Shown here piece by piece: positions 32,520 to 43,699 of a stretch of DNA of 62,000 bases. Numbering within the stretch: position 1 is the first letter of the stretch; each line of letters opens with the position of its first letter. Source of the DNA: Symbiodinium natans (Eukaryota > Sar > Dinophyceae > Suessiales > Symbiodiniaceae); NCBI GenBank assembly GCA_905221605.1, contig CAJNDS010002209.1, forward strand, positions 279,164 to 341,163, given 5' to 3'. Under the pieces are notes generated by a model, which ran no database searches, was not told where the DNA came from, and saw only the letters and a program-made list of their open reading frames with translations. Position numbers and translations under genes: made by a program.

Positions 32520-35120
32520 ACAACCTCGACACCATCATCGGATTTAATTAGGGTTTAAGGTTTTCGCGTATGTGGGGTATAGGTTTCAGGTTTCAGGCTT
32601 CAGGGTTTATAGGGTTTGGGGTTGGTAGGGTCTATAGGGTCTTTGGCTTACGCTTCAGGGTTTAGGTTTCAGGGCTTGAGGCTTTTTTGGTTCGGGGTTG
32701 GGGGGACCCTAAACCCTAAACCCTAAACCCTAAACCCTAAACCCCTAAACTTGGGCTTATAAGGCTTGAAGGGTCACAGGGCATTCGGTTAAGGTTTGGG
32801 AGGGTGTCGGGCGTGCGACACAAGAACCCACAGAATCCTGAGCCCTAAGCCCTAAATTACCTTTTAGGGTTTAGGGTTTAGGGTTTAGGGTTTAGGGTTT
32901 AGGGTTCCCTAAACCCTAAACCCTAAACCCTAAACCACAAAGAACCCCTAAAAACTCAAGCGTGAGACATCCGTGGGAACCAGGGTCTCATGAGATCCTC
33001 GGGAACCTTCGCCCTAAACCCTAAGAGGCCTTAAACCCTAACCCTGAACTCTATAAGCCCGAAGGACTTCTGCAAGAAACCCTAACCCTAAAACTCTATA
33101 AACCCTACATCCCAAACCCTAGCGACTTAATTCAGGCCTTAGGGTTGCGAGTTTCCAGCCTAAACCTGAGGCAAGGAATCCATGAGCTGGGGTCCTGGGT
33201 GGCGAGATCCATGAGGCATTGAGCAACGTCCTGCAGGCGTCAGGGCTAGACCCTAAACCCTGAACCCTGAACCCTGAACCCTAAACCCTAAACCCTAAAC
33301 CCTAGAAACCCTAAATCCTAAACCCTAACCCCCAAACCCTAAACCCTAAACCCTAAACCCTGAGCCCCTTACAGGGCTTACAGCTCTCTTGCGCCACAAG
33401 GAGTTCCAAGAGGGGCCATATCTAACATCCCAAGCAAAACTATGAAGCCCCCAGCGCCCTGAACCAACCCAGACTTACCCTACTTTTCACCCTAAGTATG
33501 AGCACATGTCAAGTACCCTAAATAAGGTTCTAACCCATAGTTGCCCTAGCTATCACTCTATTTAGAAGTACATGCTAAGTACCCCAAATAAGGTTCGTGC
33601 CCATAGTTATCCTACTTAATACCCTACTGAGAAGTACCCCGAATACGGTTCTAACCCATAGCTACCCTACTTTTCACCCTACTTATTCGTACCCATGAAC
33701 CTCTAAGTGGTCCAGTCTTTGGGGCTTTGTGTTCTTAGGACTCAGGCTTTGGGCTTAGTAGGGGAGCCCAGCTGTGCATGGCGTTGCGCACGGCCTCCGG
33801 TAGAGTTTCCATGGCCGCGAGGACCTGGAAAAGGGATCATGGGTGTGGGGTTTAGGGTTTAGGGTTTAGGGTTTAAGGTTTAGGGTTTAGGGTAATAGCT
33901 CCCTCGGGTGGACACTTGGGACCCCATGCCCGAAGCCACGAATGAGAAATGGGAGTTGGCCGGAGTTGGCTTAAGTTATGGTGCCTTTCTCAATCCCTCA
34001 TAGTTTAGGGTACGTATCAAGAAGGGCCCATGACGTAGGTCAAGCCCCATCTGACATTCAGGAGGGCTAGGGCCGGGGATTACTACGTTTTGCGAGCTGA
34101 AATCAATGCTGTTGTTGGTGGTGCATGTCGAAAGTGCCCGAAACTCCTTGAACTGTCCTCTAAACTCTCTGCTCTGAACCCTACACTCCAGAACTCTCCA
34201 AATCCCCGAAAGTCCATGCACTCTCAAACCCTTCTAAAGCCTAAACTCACGAATTCTCTCTGAAAGCCCTTCTTGCTAGCTCTAAAATGTAAAAACATTC
34301 ATTAACCTCCGCTAACAAGGGTACGCTTATTGGGGTTGGTTTTATTGCATAAGGAAACCTAAAACAAACAACAGGGCAAAAGGACACCACTGGCCTACCA
34401 AAGCCCCTAATGTTAACGTAGTATTAATAAAGCCCCTAATATTAAAGTACGTCAGGTGTCCCGGCCGCAATAATAAAGCCCTTGAAATAAAGTACGCCAG
34501 TCGGGGCTTGTTGTTTTTTTGGGGGGGTTTGATTGAAGGGGGGCTCCAAGAAAGGAATCCGTATTCAAAGGGGCCCCTACTCTATTTGGGGGGGTTTGAT
34601 TGATGGGGGGGGGTGGGGGTTTATTATTACTAGGTCAACATTAAACCCTAAACCCTAAACCCTATAGCCCTAACCCTAAACCCGAAACCTTTAGCAACCC
34701 TTGCAGGCCCTGAAATCTCCCCCCCCCCCCTGCAGGGCAAAGCCTCGAAGGCCCTAAACCCTCTCGCCGTAAACCCTAAACCCTATCCCTAAACCCTAAA
34801 CCCTAAACCCTAAACCTTCAAAACCCCCCCCGTCCACCATGGCGAAGCCTCGAAGGCCAGCCATGGCCTCCTCTGGGACACGCGCAGCGCGTGCTGGGCG
34901 GCGGCCTGGGTGTCGGGTTTGGGGTTTGGGGTTTAGGGTTTGGGGTTTAGGGTTTAGGGTTTGGGGTTTAGGGTTTAGGGTTTAGGGTTTAGGGATGGGG
35001 TTTGGGGTTTAGGGTTTAGGGTTTGGGGTTTGGGGTTTAGGGTTTGGGGTTTAGGGTTTAGGGTTTGGGGTTTGGGGTTCAGGGTTTGGGGTTTGGGGTT
35101 TAGGCGGGTTTAGGGTTTCG
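32520..35120. other. No gene recognised; arrays and diverged hairpin elements
   Basis: Contains mixed arrays, the amplified family B element at 33512-33714, a degenerate family E remnant near 34315, short A/T tandem blocks at 34404-34500 (TAATAAAGCCC units), G runs, and a TTTGGGG/TTTAGGG mosaic at 34913-35105. Open segments here have no convincing splice context. Confidence 0.5.
33480..33714. mobile_element. Family B element with a tandemly amplified core
   Basis: The core (AAGTACCCTAAATAAGGTT.. CCATAGTTACCCTACTT) is present three times in tandem (from about 33512, 33576 and 33632) before a single right end CCCATGAACCTCTAAG. Confidence 0.8.
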
Positions 35121-35123
35121 GCC

Positions 35124-35535
35124 TTGAAGCTTCGTGGGTGCTTATGAGTAGGGTTCGAACTAATCAGAAAAGGCCTAGCAGTCCACGACTGAAATTAAAG
35201 CATGTTTTGACAAACAAACTGCTATGATGCCTCCATCTCCTCATCCACCGCCTTGGGAACTCCCTTCTTTTCCCAGCGCTTGTGCCACGCAGCACTCAAA
35301 GATCGATGCAAGCTTTCCGTCTCTCGAGCTCCTTCTCCTTGGACTTCGGAGTGAGACCCTTCAATCTCGGGCCACGCGCAGCAGGCGACTTCTTCGGGGT
35401 GCAAGATGAGTTTCACGCAGACTCTGAACACAAAGCATGTTTAACCATATGCAAACTGGTGTACCGCCAAGCCTTCTTCTTGAGTGTAGCCAGCTTTGTA
35501 ACCCTACTTGTAATAAGAACCCATGAACCTCCATG
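35124..35535. mobile_element. Family B element split by a gene fragment
   Basis: Left half CTTGAAGCTTCGTGGGTGCT at 35124-35160 and right half AACCCATGAACCTCCATG at about 35500-35535, with about 340 bp of unrelated coding-like sequence between. Confidence 0.7.
35222..35431 (-). pseudogene. Lys/Arg-rich gene fragment with a frame break
   Basis: Reads PKKSPAARGPRLKGLTPKSK, EKELERRKACID in one frame, then LSAAWHKRWEKKGVPKAVDE, EMEAS and a stop in a frame shifted by one. The composition suggests a basic nuclear-type protein (inference). It is enclosed by the two halves of a family B element. Confidence 0.42.
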
Positions 35536-36127
35536 AGGCATGAATGACGGCACACCAACGCCCTCTTTGCTAAACACTTCCACCGGCTCAGCTCCACTGC
35601 GTGGGTCACCACAACACGCGCAGACAAGGGATGTTGCCCGCCTCCATCCAGAGGCTCCGGCCACTAAATCCTCAACCTATCAAGCATCACTTCACCCCCC
35701 TTCCTTACGAACCCAAAGCCTACTTGTTTTGGAGGCTGCCAACGAATTCTATAAGGGGTTGTGTACTCAGAACCTACCAAAAAATTCGGGCCTTCCGATA
35801 TTAGAGGGTACCTATCGGGATCCTTTTTGTAAAGGGGGCCTGCAAATTTGGAGTCCATTTTCGGGGTCCCACATTTTCGTAAACCTAAAAACCCTAAACC
35901 CTAAACCCTAAACCCTAAGCCCTAAACCTTAATAGGTTTCGGGTTCTTAAGGCCAACCCTGGAGAGCAGAGGCTATCAACCCCATGAAGCAGATCATGCC
36001 CAACCCTCCAAGGGTTTAGGGTTTAGGGTTTCGGGTTTAGGGTTTAGGGGCCAACAAACTCATCCAGTTGGAGAAGCGCTTCTCCATGCCCGATTCTGAG
36101 GCTCAGAGGACTTACAGGGTTAAGGTT

Positions 36128-36251
36128 CTACTTGGTAGCCCAGTAACCCTATTAAGAAGTGTACCCTTTTGGGGGTTGGTTACTTTATAAGAGTATAAGG
36201 GGACATCGAACCCAAAAGAAAGGGAAAAGGGTACCACGGGGCTACCAAGTC
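36128..36251. mobile_element. Hairpin element, family E
   Basis: CTACTTGGTAGCCCAGTAAC ... GTACCACGGGGCTACCAAGT. Confidence 0.85.
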
Positions 36252-36599
36252 TAAGCTAGGGTTTGAAAAGGTTGTAGGACGGTGAGAGTCGGAGACACTG
36301 GGATCGCATGGCTGGGCGGACGTTTGGTTTTTGCGAGTTCCCCGTATAGGGTTTAGAGGTGAACCCTAAACCCTAAACCCTACTGAGCACCGTTTCTGGA
36401 GAGGGAAAGCGTCTGGCACACCCTGTCACCAGTGCGGCAAGGCCACGGAAGCCTCTTTGTCGTCCAACATGTCCTTGGCACGGGTAGAGGGTTTAAGGTC
36501 TGCTGCTTATGACTTTGTGTAGGCCGCACCCAGGAGGGTTAACCGTAGATAAGAAGCTTTACCAGGCCTACGCTAACAGCACCTCTTGCTCTTATAAAA

Positions 36600-36709
36600 C
36601 CCTAAGGGTCCATGTACCTCATTATAATGTACTTGGGCCCTAAAGTCCCTAAATAGGAGGTATTTTTAAGCCCAAGTATTCCATATTTAGGTACATGGAC
36701 CCTTAGGGA
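36600..36709. mobile_element. Single-copy hairpin with perfect 18-bp ends
   Basis: CTAAGGGTCCATGTACCT and AGGTACATGGACCCTTAG are exact complements, 110 bp overall. The inner arms ACTTGGGCCCTAAA / TTTAAGCCCAAGT also pair. Confidence 0.85.
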
Positions 36710-36896
36710 AAGACAGGCATCTTGCAGGCACTCGAGGTTAGGTGAAAGTTGCTTCATCCGGAGATGGTTTCTTCGTCGGTTTTTGTGTTTTCCTTTCGCG
36801 GTGTCTTTCGCAGGACATACTTACAATGCAGTACCTGAAGCACGGTACTATGTTCCAAACTTTGGGACGAAGGGGAAGAAGACGTGCGCCATAACG

Positions 36897-37180
36897 AGCT
36901 GCCACCAGCCCCCTCTGTAGGGCTCCGGCCACCAGCCTCAAAGAAAAAACGCGCAAGGATTTAGCCACAAGCCTCCTTGAGACAAATTCTCAAGCTAGCC
37001 ATCAGCCCCCATAAGAGAAACTTAGGCAAAGAAAGGATGCAGCCGTCAGCCGCATTTTTCAGACACTTACGCAAATGACTAAGTTAGCCACCAGCCCCTT
37101 CAGGTCACCGTGCAAAGGATTTCACCACCAGCCCCCTTTAAGCAAACTGCGCCGAAGGAATTCGCCGCCAATCAGCTGCA
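36897..37180. repeat. Degenerate tandem repeat of about 55 bp
   Basis: Five or so units of the pattern GCCACCAGCCCC...GACAAACTTACGCAAAGGATTT. Strongly diverged. No consistent frame. Confidence 0.7.
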
Positions 37181-37224
37181 GGCCCATCTCAGGCTCAACC
37201 CAAAAGCCCGCATCCTAAACCACG

Positions 37225-37365
37225 GTAGTAGTAAACCCTAAACCCTAAACCCTAAACCCTAAACCCTAAACCCTAAACCCTAAACCCTAAACCCTAAACC
37301 CCAAACCCTAAACCCTAAACCCTAAACCCTAAACCCTAAACCCTAAACCCTAACCCTCAACCCTA
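37225..37365. repeat. CCCTAAA array
   Basis: About 18 units, nearly perfect. It opens a CCCTAAA-type tract to about 37925 that holds no gene I can support. Confidence 0.97.
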
Positions 37366-38708
37366 AACCGTAGATTCAGGGTTTATATAAGCCTGAGGGT
37401 TGCAGGTTTGGAGCTTAGGGTATCCTTACCCCCTTCCTCCGCTGCAAAACTACTCCAAAAGAAATTCACGAAATCGACCCTTGGAAGCAGAACCCCTCAA
37501 CCTCAAGACCTACCGTACCGAATGCAGATCGCCCTAAACCCTTCATCCCTAAACCTAGAAGGAACCCCAAACCCTAGACCCTGCAAACGCCATGAATCCT
37601 ACAAACGCTGAAAACACCACAAACCATGTAGACCCCCCATCCACCCTAAAAGCCCTACTAGAAGGGACCCCAAACCCTAGACCCTATTAACGCTATGAAC
37701 CCTACTGTAGAAGCCTGTAAACCCTGGACCTGCTACGCCCTAAACCGTACATCCTCCAAAAACCGACATCATCAAACCCTCCAAAAAGCCTAAGTCCAAT
37801 ACCCTCGAAACCCTAAAGCCTCTGAACCCTGAACCCTCCCAAACTCAAAGCCCTAAACCCTCTAAACCCTAAACCCCTACCTAGACCCTCCCTAACTCCC
37901 CCTAAACCCTAAACCCTAAACCCTAAACTTAGCCCAGGCTGCCGCCAGCGCCCGCACCAGCGCGGAGCCACGGGACCCGGGGGTGCCAGCCGCGACTCGC
38001 AAAACCTGGCGGCTCTTTCAGCTGGGATGTTTGGGGTTTGGGGTTTAGGGGTTGAGGGTTTAGGGTTTAGGTTAGGGGTTTTAGGGTTTAGGGCTTCAGG
38101 TTTGGGGTTTAGCAGAACCTGGTGGCAGTGTCAGGTCAAGCTTGGACCCTCGACTATGCTAGGGTTCAGGGTTCAGGGCTTAGGGTTTAGGATTTAGGGT
38201 TTGGGGTTTAGGGTTCGGGGTTCGGGGGTTGGGGTTTGGGGTTTGGGGTTTGGGGTTTGGGTTTGGGCCATGGGGTTTAGGCAACTTGGGGTTTAGAGTT
38301 TAGGGTCCCTTCTGCGGGTATCCAGTTTAGGGTCTTGGGGTGTAGGGTTTGGGGGTTGGGGTTTAGGGTTGAGGGTTTGGGGCTTAGGGTTTGGGAGTTA
38401 GGAGCTAGAGGTTTGGGGTTCCAGGTCTAGCGTTGAGGGCATTTTGCAAGCCCTGAGCTTGCAACCTGCAACTTCGCCCAGAAACAGCCACGCAGGGTAC
38501 TGTAGAAAACCTAAACCCTGTTCCCTATTCCCTAAACCCGAAACCCTAGACCCTAGACCCTATTCCCTAAACCCTTTAAACCCTATAAACCCTGAACCGT
38601 AAACCCTAGACCCTAGCATAGTAGAGGGTCCCAGGTCATTGGACTGGGATCTTGGGATAGTTGACACTTAGCTCATGCAGAGATTCCTATAAGGAGATGA
38701 TGTTGGAT

Positions 38709-38930
38709 CTACTTGGAGGTTCAGGACCCCAAAAGTCCCCGAAGTCCTCTAAGTAGGTCATAAGTAGACCTATACTAGACCCGGGAGTAACCTAGGAATA
38801 AAAGGGTGCCCTTTGTGGTTTTAAGGAGACTATAAGGGAACACCAACCCTAGAAAAAGGAAAAAAGGGGGGCCTACTCCCGGTCCTAGTATAAATTGGGG
38901 ATATATGCACCCATGAATCTCCAAGTAGGC
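38709..38930. mobile_element. Family B element with a nested family C element
   Basis: Outer ends CTACTTGGAGGTTCAGGACC and CACCCATGAATCTCCAAGTAG. A family C element is inserted at 38775-38888 (CTAGACCCGGGAGTAACC ... GCCTACTCCCGGTCCTAG), flanked by TATA on both sides. Confidence 0.85.
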
Positions 38931-39149
38931 ATAGATGTAAGCTCTTGTCTCAGGTGGACTTTCCGGTGCAAGGCAAGGTATAGGACCGCGGCCACCCAGC
39001 TCTGCATCTTCCAACATAGGTGTCGGTGGCTTCGCTCTATGTGCCACCTGTGGGAAGGGTTTGGGGAACCCTAAATCTTTGCCCGAAGCCCCTAAGCCCC
39101 AAAGCCCCCCCCCAACCCCGAAACCAAAAACAGAGCTCGATGGGAGGTG

Positions 39150-39260
39150 CTCGAAGGTTCATGGGTACTCAGAAGTAGGGTTATGAGCACCCTAAATCAG
39201 GTTCAAACCACACTTCCATACCTATAATCCTATGCTGGTTCATACCCATGAAACTCCAAG
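39150..39260. mobile_element. Hairpin element, family B
   Basis: GCTCGAAGGTTCATGGGTAC ... ATACCCATGAAACTCCAAG. Confidence 0.8.
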
Positions 39261-40051
39261 GAAACCTAAACCCTAAACCCTAAGCCCTAAGCCCTAAACC
39301 CTAAACCCTAAACCCTAAACCCTAAACCCTAAACCCTGGCCCTCCCAAGTGTTCAGGCCTGTGCCGGCAGGTTGTCATGCGGGTCGAGCTCCTCCATGTC
39401 CTCAATCTGCCTGCAGCCCCCGAAGGGAAGCTTGGGGTTGTGGGTTGGGCTTACAGAGTTGCAAGGCCCTGCATCCTAACAGCCTACAAGCTCTTAAGCT
39501 GGCCGGTTTAGGATTTTGGGTTTATGGTTTAGGGTTTCGGGTGTGTTTCTTCTGAGCCCACGCCTCCACTCCAAAAATGTCAGGAATACCATCCCAACCT
39601 CTGCAAACCTAAGCCTACATTCAAAATAGAACTCTAAACCCAAAAACTGAACCCAACATGTAAACCCTAAACCCTAAAACCTACGCTGCAAACCCCACCC
39701 CTCAACCGTAGACCCAAAACCAAGAACCCCAACACCCTAAACTCTCCGGCTTAAACTGTAGAACCCCACAACTCGAAGCATAGTACAGGTCAACTTCAGG
39801 ATGAGGGTGTAAGGGTCTAGGGTTTAAGGTTTAGGGTATCAGGTGTGTGTGTGTGTGTGGATCAGGGTTTGGCACCGAGGCAGTTATCCTGGATGAAACG
39901 ATCCTGCCAGGGTGCTGTGCTCACCTTAAAGCTGTACTGTAGCTCCTGTTGGTACTGGGGAATCTACTACTGAAACTTGCCCTCAATCTTAAGGGCAGGG
40001 GGATGGGGGAAGCCAAGCGGTCTATCTTCTCCCAAGCTTGAACCCTGAACC

Positions 40052-40225
40052 TTGGGATCTTCCCCCTTATACTAACAGTCCTAAAAAGGGATTATAGTAC
40101 CCTTACTATAATCCTTCTTATGGACTGTTGGTATAAGGGGTTATACGAACAGTCCTTAAAGGGGATTATGGTACCCTGATTATAATCCTGATTATGGACT
40201 ATTAGTGTAAGGGGGAACACCCCAA
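40052..40225. mobile_element. Dimeric family A element
   Basis: Two head-to-tail copies share the junction TATAAGGGGTTATACGAACA. Outer ends are TTGGGATCTTCCCCCTTATA and AGGGGGAACACCCCAA. Confidence 0.88.
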
Positions 40226-40776
40226 CCTCGATTTTTCGACTTTTGGCGCCGAGGCGCCACGTCTCCACCACAGAAGCGCACCGCCGGAGTTGCTGAGCAG
40301 CCTCAGCATGCCCTAAACTTGGGCCCTGGAAAGGGTACCCCTTATGTACCCCTGAAAAAAACCTAGGACCCTGTACAGGAGGTTAGGGACCATATTAAGG
40401 GCCATGAACCCTAAGATCCTCAGTGTGCCCTAAACCCCTCAACCACGTGCTGCCAACAACAAACCCAAATGGGTCCTAGAAACCATGACCTCAAGTGGGG
40501 GGGGGGGGGGGGGACACCTCGTGCACACCAACAAAATGCGAAAACCCTTCTTTAAAAAACCCCAAAACATGTACATTTAACTCTCTGGAGGCCCCAAATA
40601 TCCCAAGACACCCTAAACCATAAATCTTAAACGCCAAACCCTAAATCCTAAACCCGAAACCCTAAACCCGAAACCCTAAACCCGAAACCCGAAACCCTCC
40701 CCCCCATTTTCCCCCTTGCAGCCACTGGGCACGACCCGAGGATGCCGCGGCCGCGCGCGCAAAGGCGGGCTCGAGT

Positions 40777-41088
40777 GCCTGCTTGGAGGTTCCTTTGGGT
40801 GCCTCTAAGAACGGTTTAGGGTTTAGGGTTTAGGGTTTAGGGTTTAGGGTTTAGGGTTTGAACTTAGGGCTTGGGGTTGGTTCAGGGCCTGCTCGGAGAT
40901 TCCTTTGGGTGCTGATATAAGTAGGATTTAGGGTTTAGGGTTTGGGGCTTCGAGTCTGGGGTTCGGGTTATACATGTATATATATATATATAGAGGATCT
41001 ATGCATATATATATATATATGTATACGGTTATAACCTCATGTAAAGTACTTCTACCCTTACTTTTAAGTACCAACGAGCGTGCAAATG
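40777..41088. mobile_element. Family B element with duplicated left end and inserts
   Basis: GCCTGCTTGGAGGTTCCTTT at 40777 recurs as GCCTGCTCGGAGATTCCTTT at 40887, with a TTTAGGG array between. The right half (TACTTCTACCCTTACTTTTA) resumes at 41045 after a further array and (TA)n. Confidence 0.65.
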
Positions 41089-41209
41089 CTAGGCTCTTAT
41101 CCGGCCAGTGGAGGATACATCTCTGGGGTTCGGGGTTAAGGGTTTGGGTTTGGGGGCAATTAAGGGTTAAGAGATTGGGGTTTGATAATGGTTTAGGATG
41201 CCTGTCTCT

Positions 41210-41310
41210 GTCGCTGTATCTCTCCCTCTCCCTCTCTCTCTCTCTCTCGCTCTTTCTCTTCCTCTCTCTCTCTCGCACTCTCTCACTCTCTCTCTCGACC
41301 TCCGTCTCTA
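41210..41310. repeat. CT microsatellite
   Basis: (CT)n with interruptions, flanked by TA-rich runs at 40975-41025 and 41330-41370. Confidence 0.96.
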
Positions 41311-42085
41311 TCTCTCGCCTTATGTATACTTGCATATGTATATAATATGTATTAAATATGTATATACTCATAGTATGGTCACCCCCCCCTGCGTCTCCCC
41401 ACATGTCTCGACATAAATGTACACGTGCATGTGCCCTGTGTTTGATGTAACCCTAAAACCCTACTAGGGGGGTTGAAAAAAAAAAAACATCCCAATTGGG
41501 ACTCCAACTCCAAAGCCCGCCTGCGCAGGATCCACAGCTTCAGGTGGTGGTGACGGTGACCGATCTCGCAGCGGGCACTTGAGTTCTCAGGGTTTCGAGG
41601 GTCGGTTCTCTCAATGATGGTCCTTTTTGGGTACCCTACATATTAGGGGCCGCCTGATCATCGGAACCCCACAAGGGTTCCGTAGCTTAGAGGCGAGGGG
41701 TTTAGAGGGAGGGTCTGTTTGGGGTTTTGGGGTTTAGGGTGAGCGTGGGCTGTTCCACAGGGGCTAGGACTTGCGGGGCTTCAGCCATCCTTGCAAACAT
41801 GTCCCCCCCCCCCACCCCCCTGCCCCCAAGCCACACCCGAAACCCTGGGACTCCATGCATGCCTGTAGCAGAATGTGAAATAATTGCATGCTACTTGAAA
41901 GGTCATCACAACTCGAGTGTACTAGGTTGCCCGGTGACCTAAGAACAAGAAAGCTGTGTGACGTTCTTGCTTAATTCGGAAACAGGGGGAATCAAAACCT
42001 GTTCAGGAAAAGGTAAGACAGGCATCCTAGGCAGTCTAAACCCCTAAACCCAATTGCTATATGAAACCCGAAGACCACCAGAGTG

Positions 42086-42215
42086 GACTTACAGGTTCAG
42101 GGTACTTATAACCCCAATTATAACTGTACTTAGAAACCCCCCCACAAGTCCTCTAAGTAGGTTATAAGTAGACATATAATTGGGGTTCTTTACAAGTACC
42201 CCATGAACCTCCAAG
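42086..42215. mobile_element. Hairpin element, family B
   Basis: Left part GTGGACTTACAGGTTCAGGG (diverged), right CCCCATGAACCTCCAAG, with long paired arms TACTTATAACCCCAATTATA / TATAATTGGGGTTCTT. Confidence 0.8.
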
Positions 42216-42404
42216 CAACAAGGCTAAATGGAGACACTGGCGATTGGAAAACCTTTCAAAAGCGCAAGGACGCACCGGTGCCTGGCTCAGGCGCCGAGGA
42301 TGGCCTCAAAGCCATTTTCGGGTTTGGGGCTTTGGGATTACATCAACGACTGGGTACAAACCTAAAGCACGAGATGTGAACCAAACTCAAAACATGTTGT
42401 GATA

Positions 42405-42463
42405 TAGGTATATATATATATATATTATAATTATACATATATATATATATATATATATTTCTG
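42405..42463. repeat. (TA)n microsatellite
   Basis: Two TA runs separated by ATTATAATTATACA. Confidence 0.97.
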
Positions 42464-42597
42464 GTTAGAACAAGAACAAGAAGTTGACCTACATCTTCGA
42501 GCAACCAAAGGCAACAGACGGGGTTTGGGGCTTAGGGTTTAGGGTTTACGGCTTAGTGTCCACTGTGTAGGGCTTAGGGTTTAGGGTTTTGGGCTGA

Positions 42598-42675
42598 AGG
42601 TTTGCGGGTGGGCCGCAGAGACCACTCGGCGTGGTGGGAACCACCCGTTGCTCGAACCTCAAATCGAGGACGTGC
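42598..42675 (-). CDS. Candidate exon with a catalytic-His-like motif
   Basis: Acceptor GACGAATTCCAAAG, ARPRFEVRATGGSHHAEWSL, RPTRKPSAQ up to array sequence. GGSHHAEW resembles GGRHNERDW in the esterase exon at 44170-44284, so a second esterase copy is possible. The start of this gene may be the signal-peptide exon at 43700-43803 (inference). Phase with 43281-43344 does not match as drawn. Confidence 0.38.
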
Positions 42676-43128
42676 CTTTGGAATTCGTCATACAGTCTGT
42701 CTTACGCAGCTTCGGCTGATAATTCACGGTGCAAAGACGCCAGCACGGGCTACTAGGCCTTATAATTCCCCTAACCAACCCGATAAAGGTTTTTTTAAGG
42801 GGTTACAGGGCATAATAGCCCATGCAGGAGCGTGCTATATAGTCTGCACGCTTCCTCTGCAGGCAGATCGCGTAGCAAAATCGCCTACAGTCCCACGGCA
42901 GCCAGCAACAAGAGGCTAAAGTTGCCTTCATGCCCCTCCAAGGGTTTTGGGATTAGGGTTTCGGGTTTAGGGTTTAGGGTACACAAGCCAGCGCCCTAAC
43001 ATAGGTAGGGTTTAGTAAAGGATGGGGGATGGGATGTGGGGTATTTCGGTTGCCTAACTGCTTTCTAAAGCCGAAAACTAACACACCAAAACAAAACTCT
43101 CAACGGAAGCCCCAATGACCCTAGACCC

Positions 43129-43275
43129 TACTTGAAGGTTCCTGGGTACTTACTCGTAAGGTTATAAGTACCCTAAATAAGGCCGTCAACATAGTTACCC
43201 CAAACCCTGAACCCTAAACCCTAAACCCACAACCCTGGCCCTAAACCCGAAACCCTAAGTTACCCTACTTAGAAG
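43129..43275. mobile_element. Family B element carrying a CCCTAAA array with an 8-bp duplication
   Basis: Left end TACTTGAAGGTTCCTGGGTA. The usual core CATAGTTACCCTACTTAGAA is split: AGTTACCC at 43193-43200 and again at 43258-43265, with 57 bp of CCCTAAA-type repeat between. Confidence 0.88.
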
Positions 43276-43280
43276 TAGAC

Positions 43281-43344
43281 TTTCAGAATCTCCGGCGAGG
43301 CACTGGACATTGATCATGGGGGCCGCGCGCCCCAGGAGTGCCTC
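43281..43344 (-). CDS. Candidate exon, unknown part of an esterase-like gene
   Basis: Strong acceptor TGAACTCCTTTCCATGCCAG, EALLGRAAPMINVQCLAGDS plus E, donor GTCTAC (64 nt). Lies between the signal-peptide exon and 42598-42675. Confidence 0.38.
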
Positions 43345-43369
43345 CTGGCATGGAAAGGAGTTCAAGCAG

Positions 43370-43437
43370 GTTTAGGGTTTAGGGTTTAGGGTTTAGGGTT
43401 TAGGGTTTAGGGTTTAGGGTTTAGGGTTTAAGGCTTA
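43370..43437. repeat. TTTAGGG array
   Basis: About nine perfect units. Confidence 0.97.
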
Positions 43438-43617
43438 GGGTTTAGGTTTTAGGGTTTAGGGTTTAAGGTTTAGTTCCGTTTTCGGGTTCAAGGTTTAGGA
43501 ATTCAACGGGTTAATTAAGGTCTATTGGGCTGAGGATGGGGGTTGGAGTGCCAAAGTTGTCCGTGCACTTTTTTCTGAGCGCCAGATTTCATCAGGTAGG
43601 GGAGCTGCGCATCTAGT

Positions 43618-43667
43618 CCAGCACGTAGTCCTTGCCGGAGTTGTTCTCCCAATCATGTGAAGACCAA
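43618..43667 (-). CDS. Candidate exon 2 of the signal-peptide gene
   Basis: WSSHDWENNSGKDYVLD then TAG, or donor GTGCTG after KDY. The W-NNSGKDY pattern resembles the W-N-N-G-x-D-Y stretch of some starch-binding (CBM25/26-like) modules. It joins 43700-43803 in phase across 32 nt of (CCCTAAA)4-type sequence, shorter than a usual intron, so it may instead be an array inserted in the reading frame. Confidence 0.32.
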
Positions 43668-43699
43668 CTTCCCTAAACCCTAAACCCTAAACCCTAAAC

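Noticed and set aside
40928-41416. ORF of 158 codons with Arg/Glu and Tyr/Ile runs, and complements
   Set aside because: Covers TA and CT microsatellites and a hairpin element.
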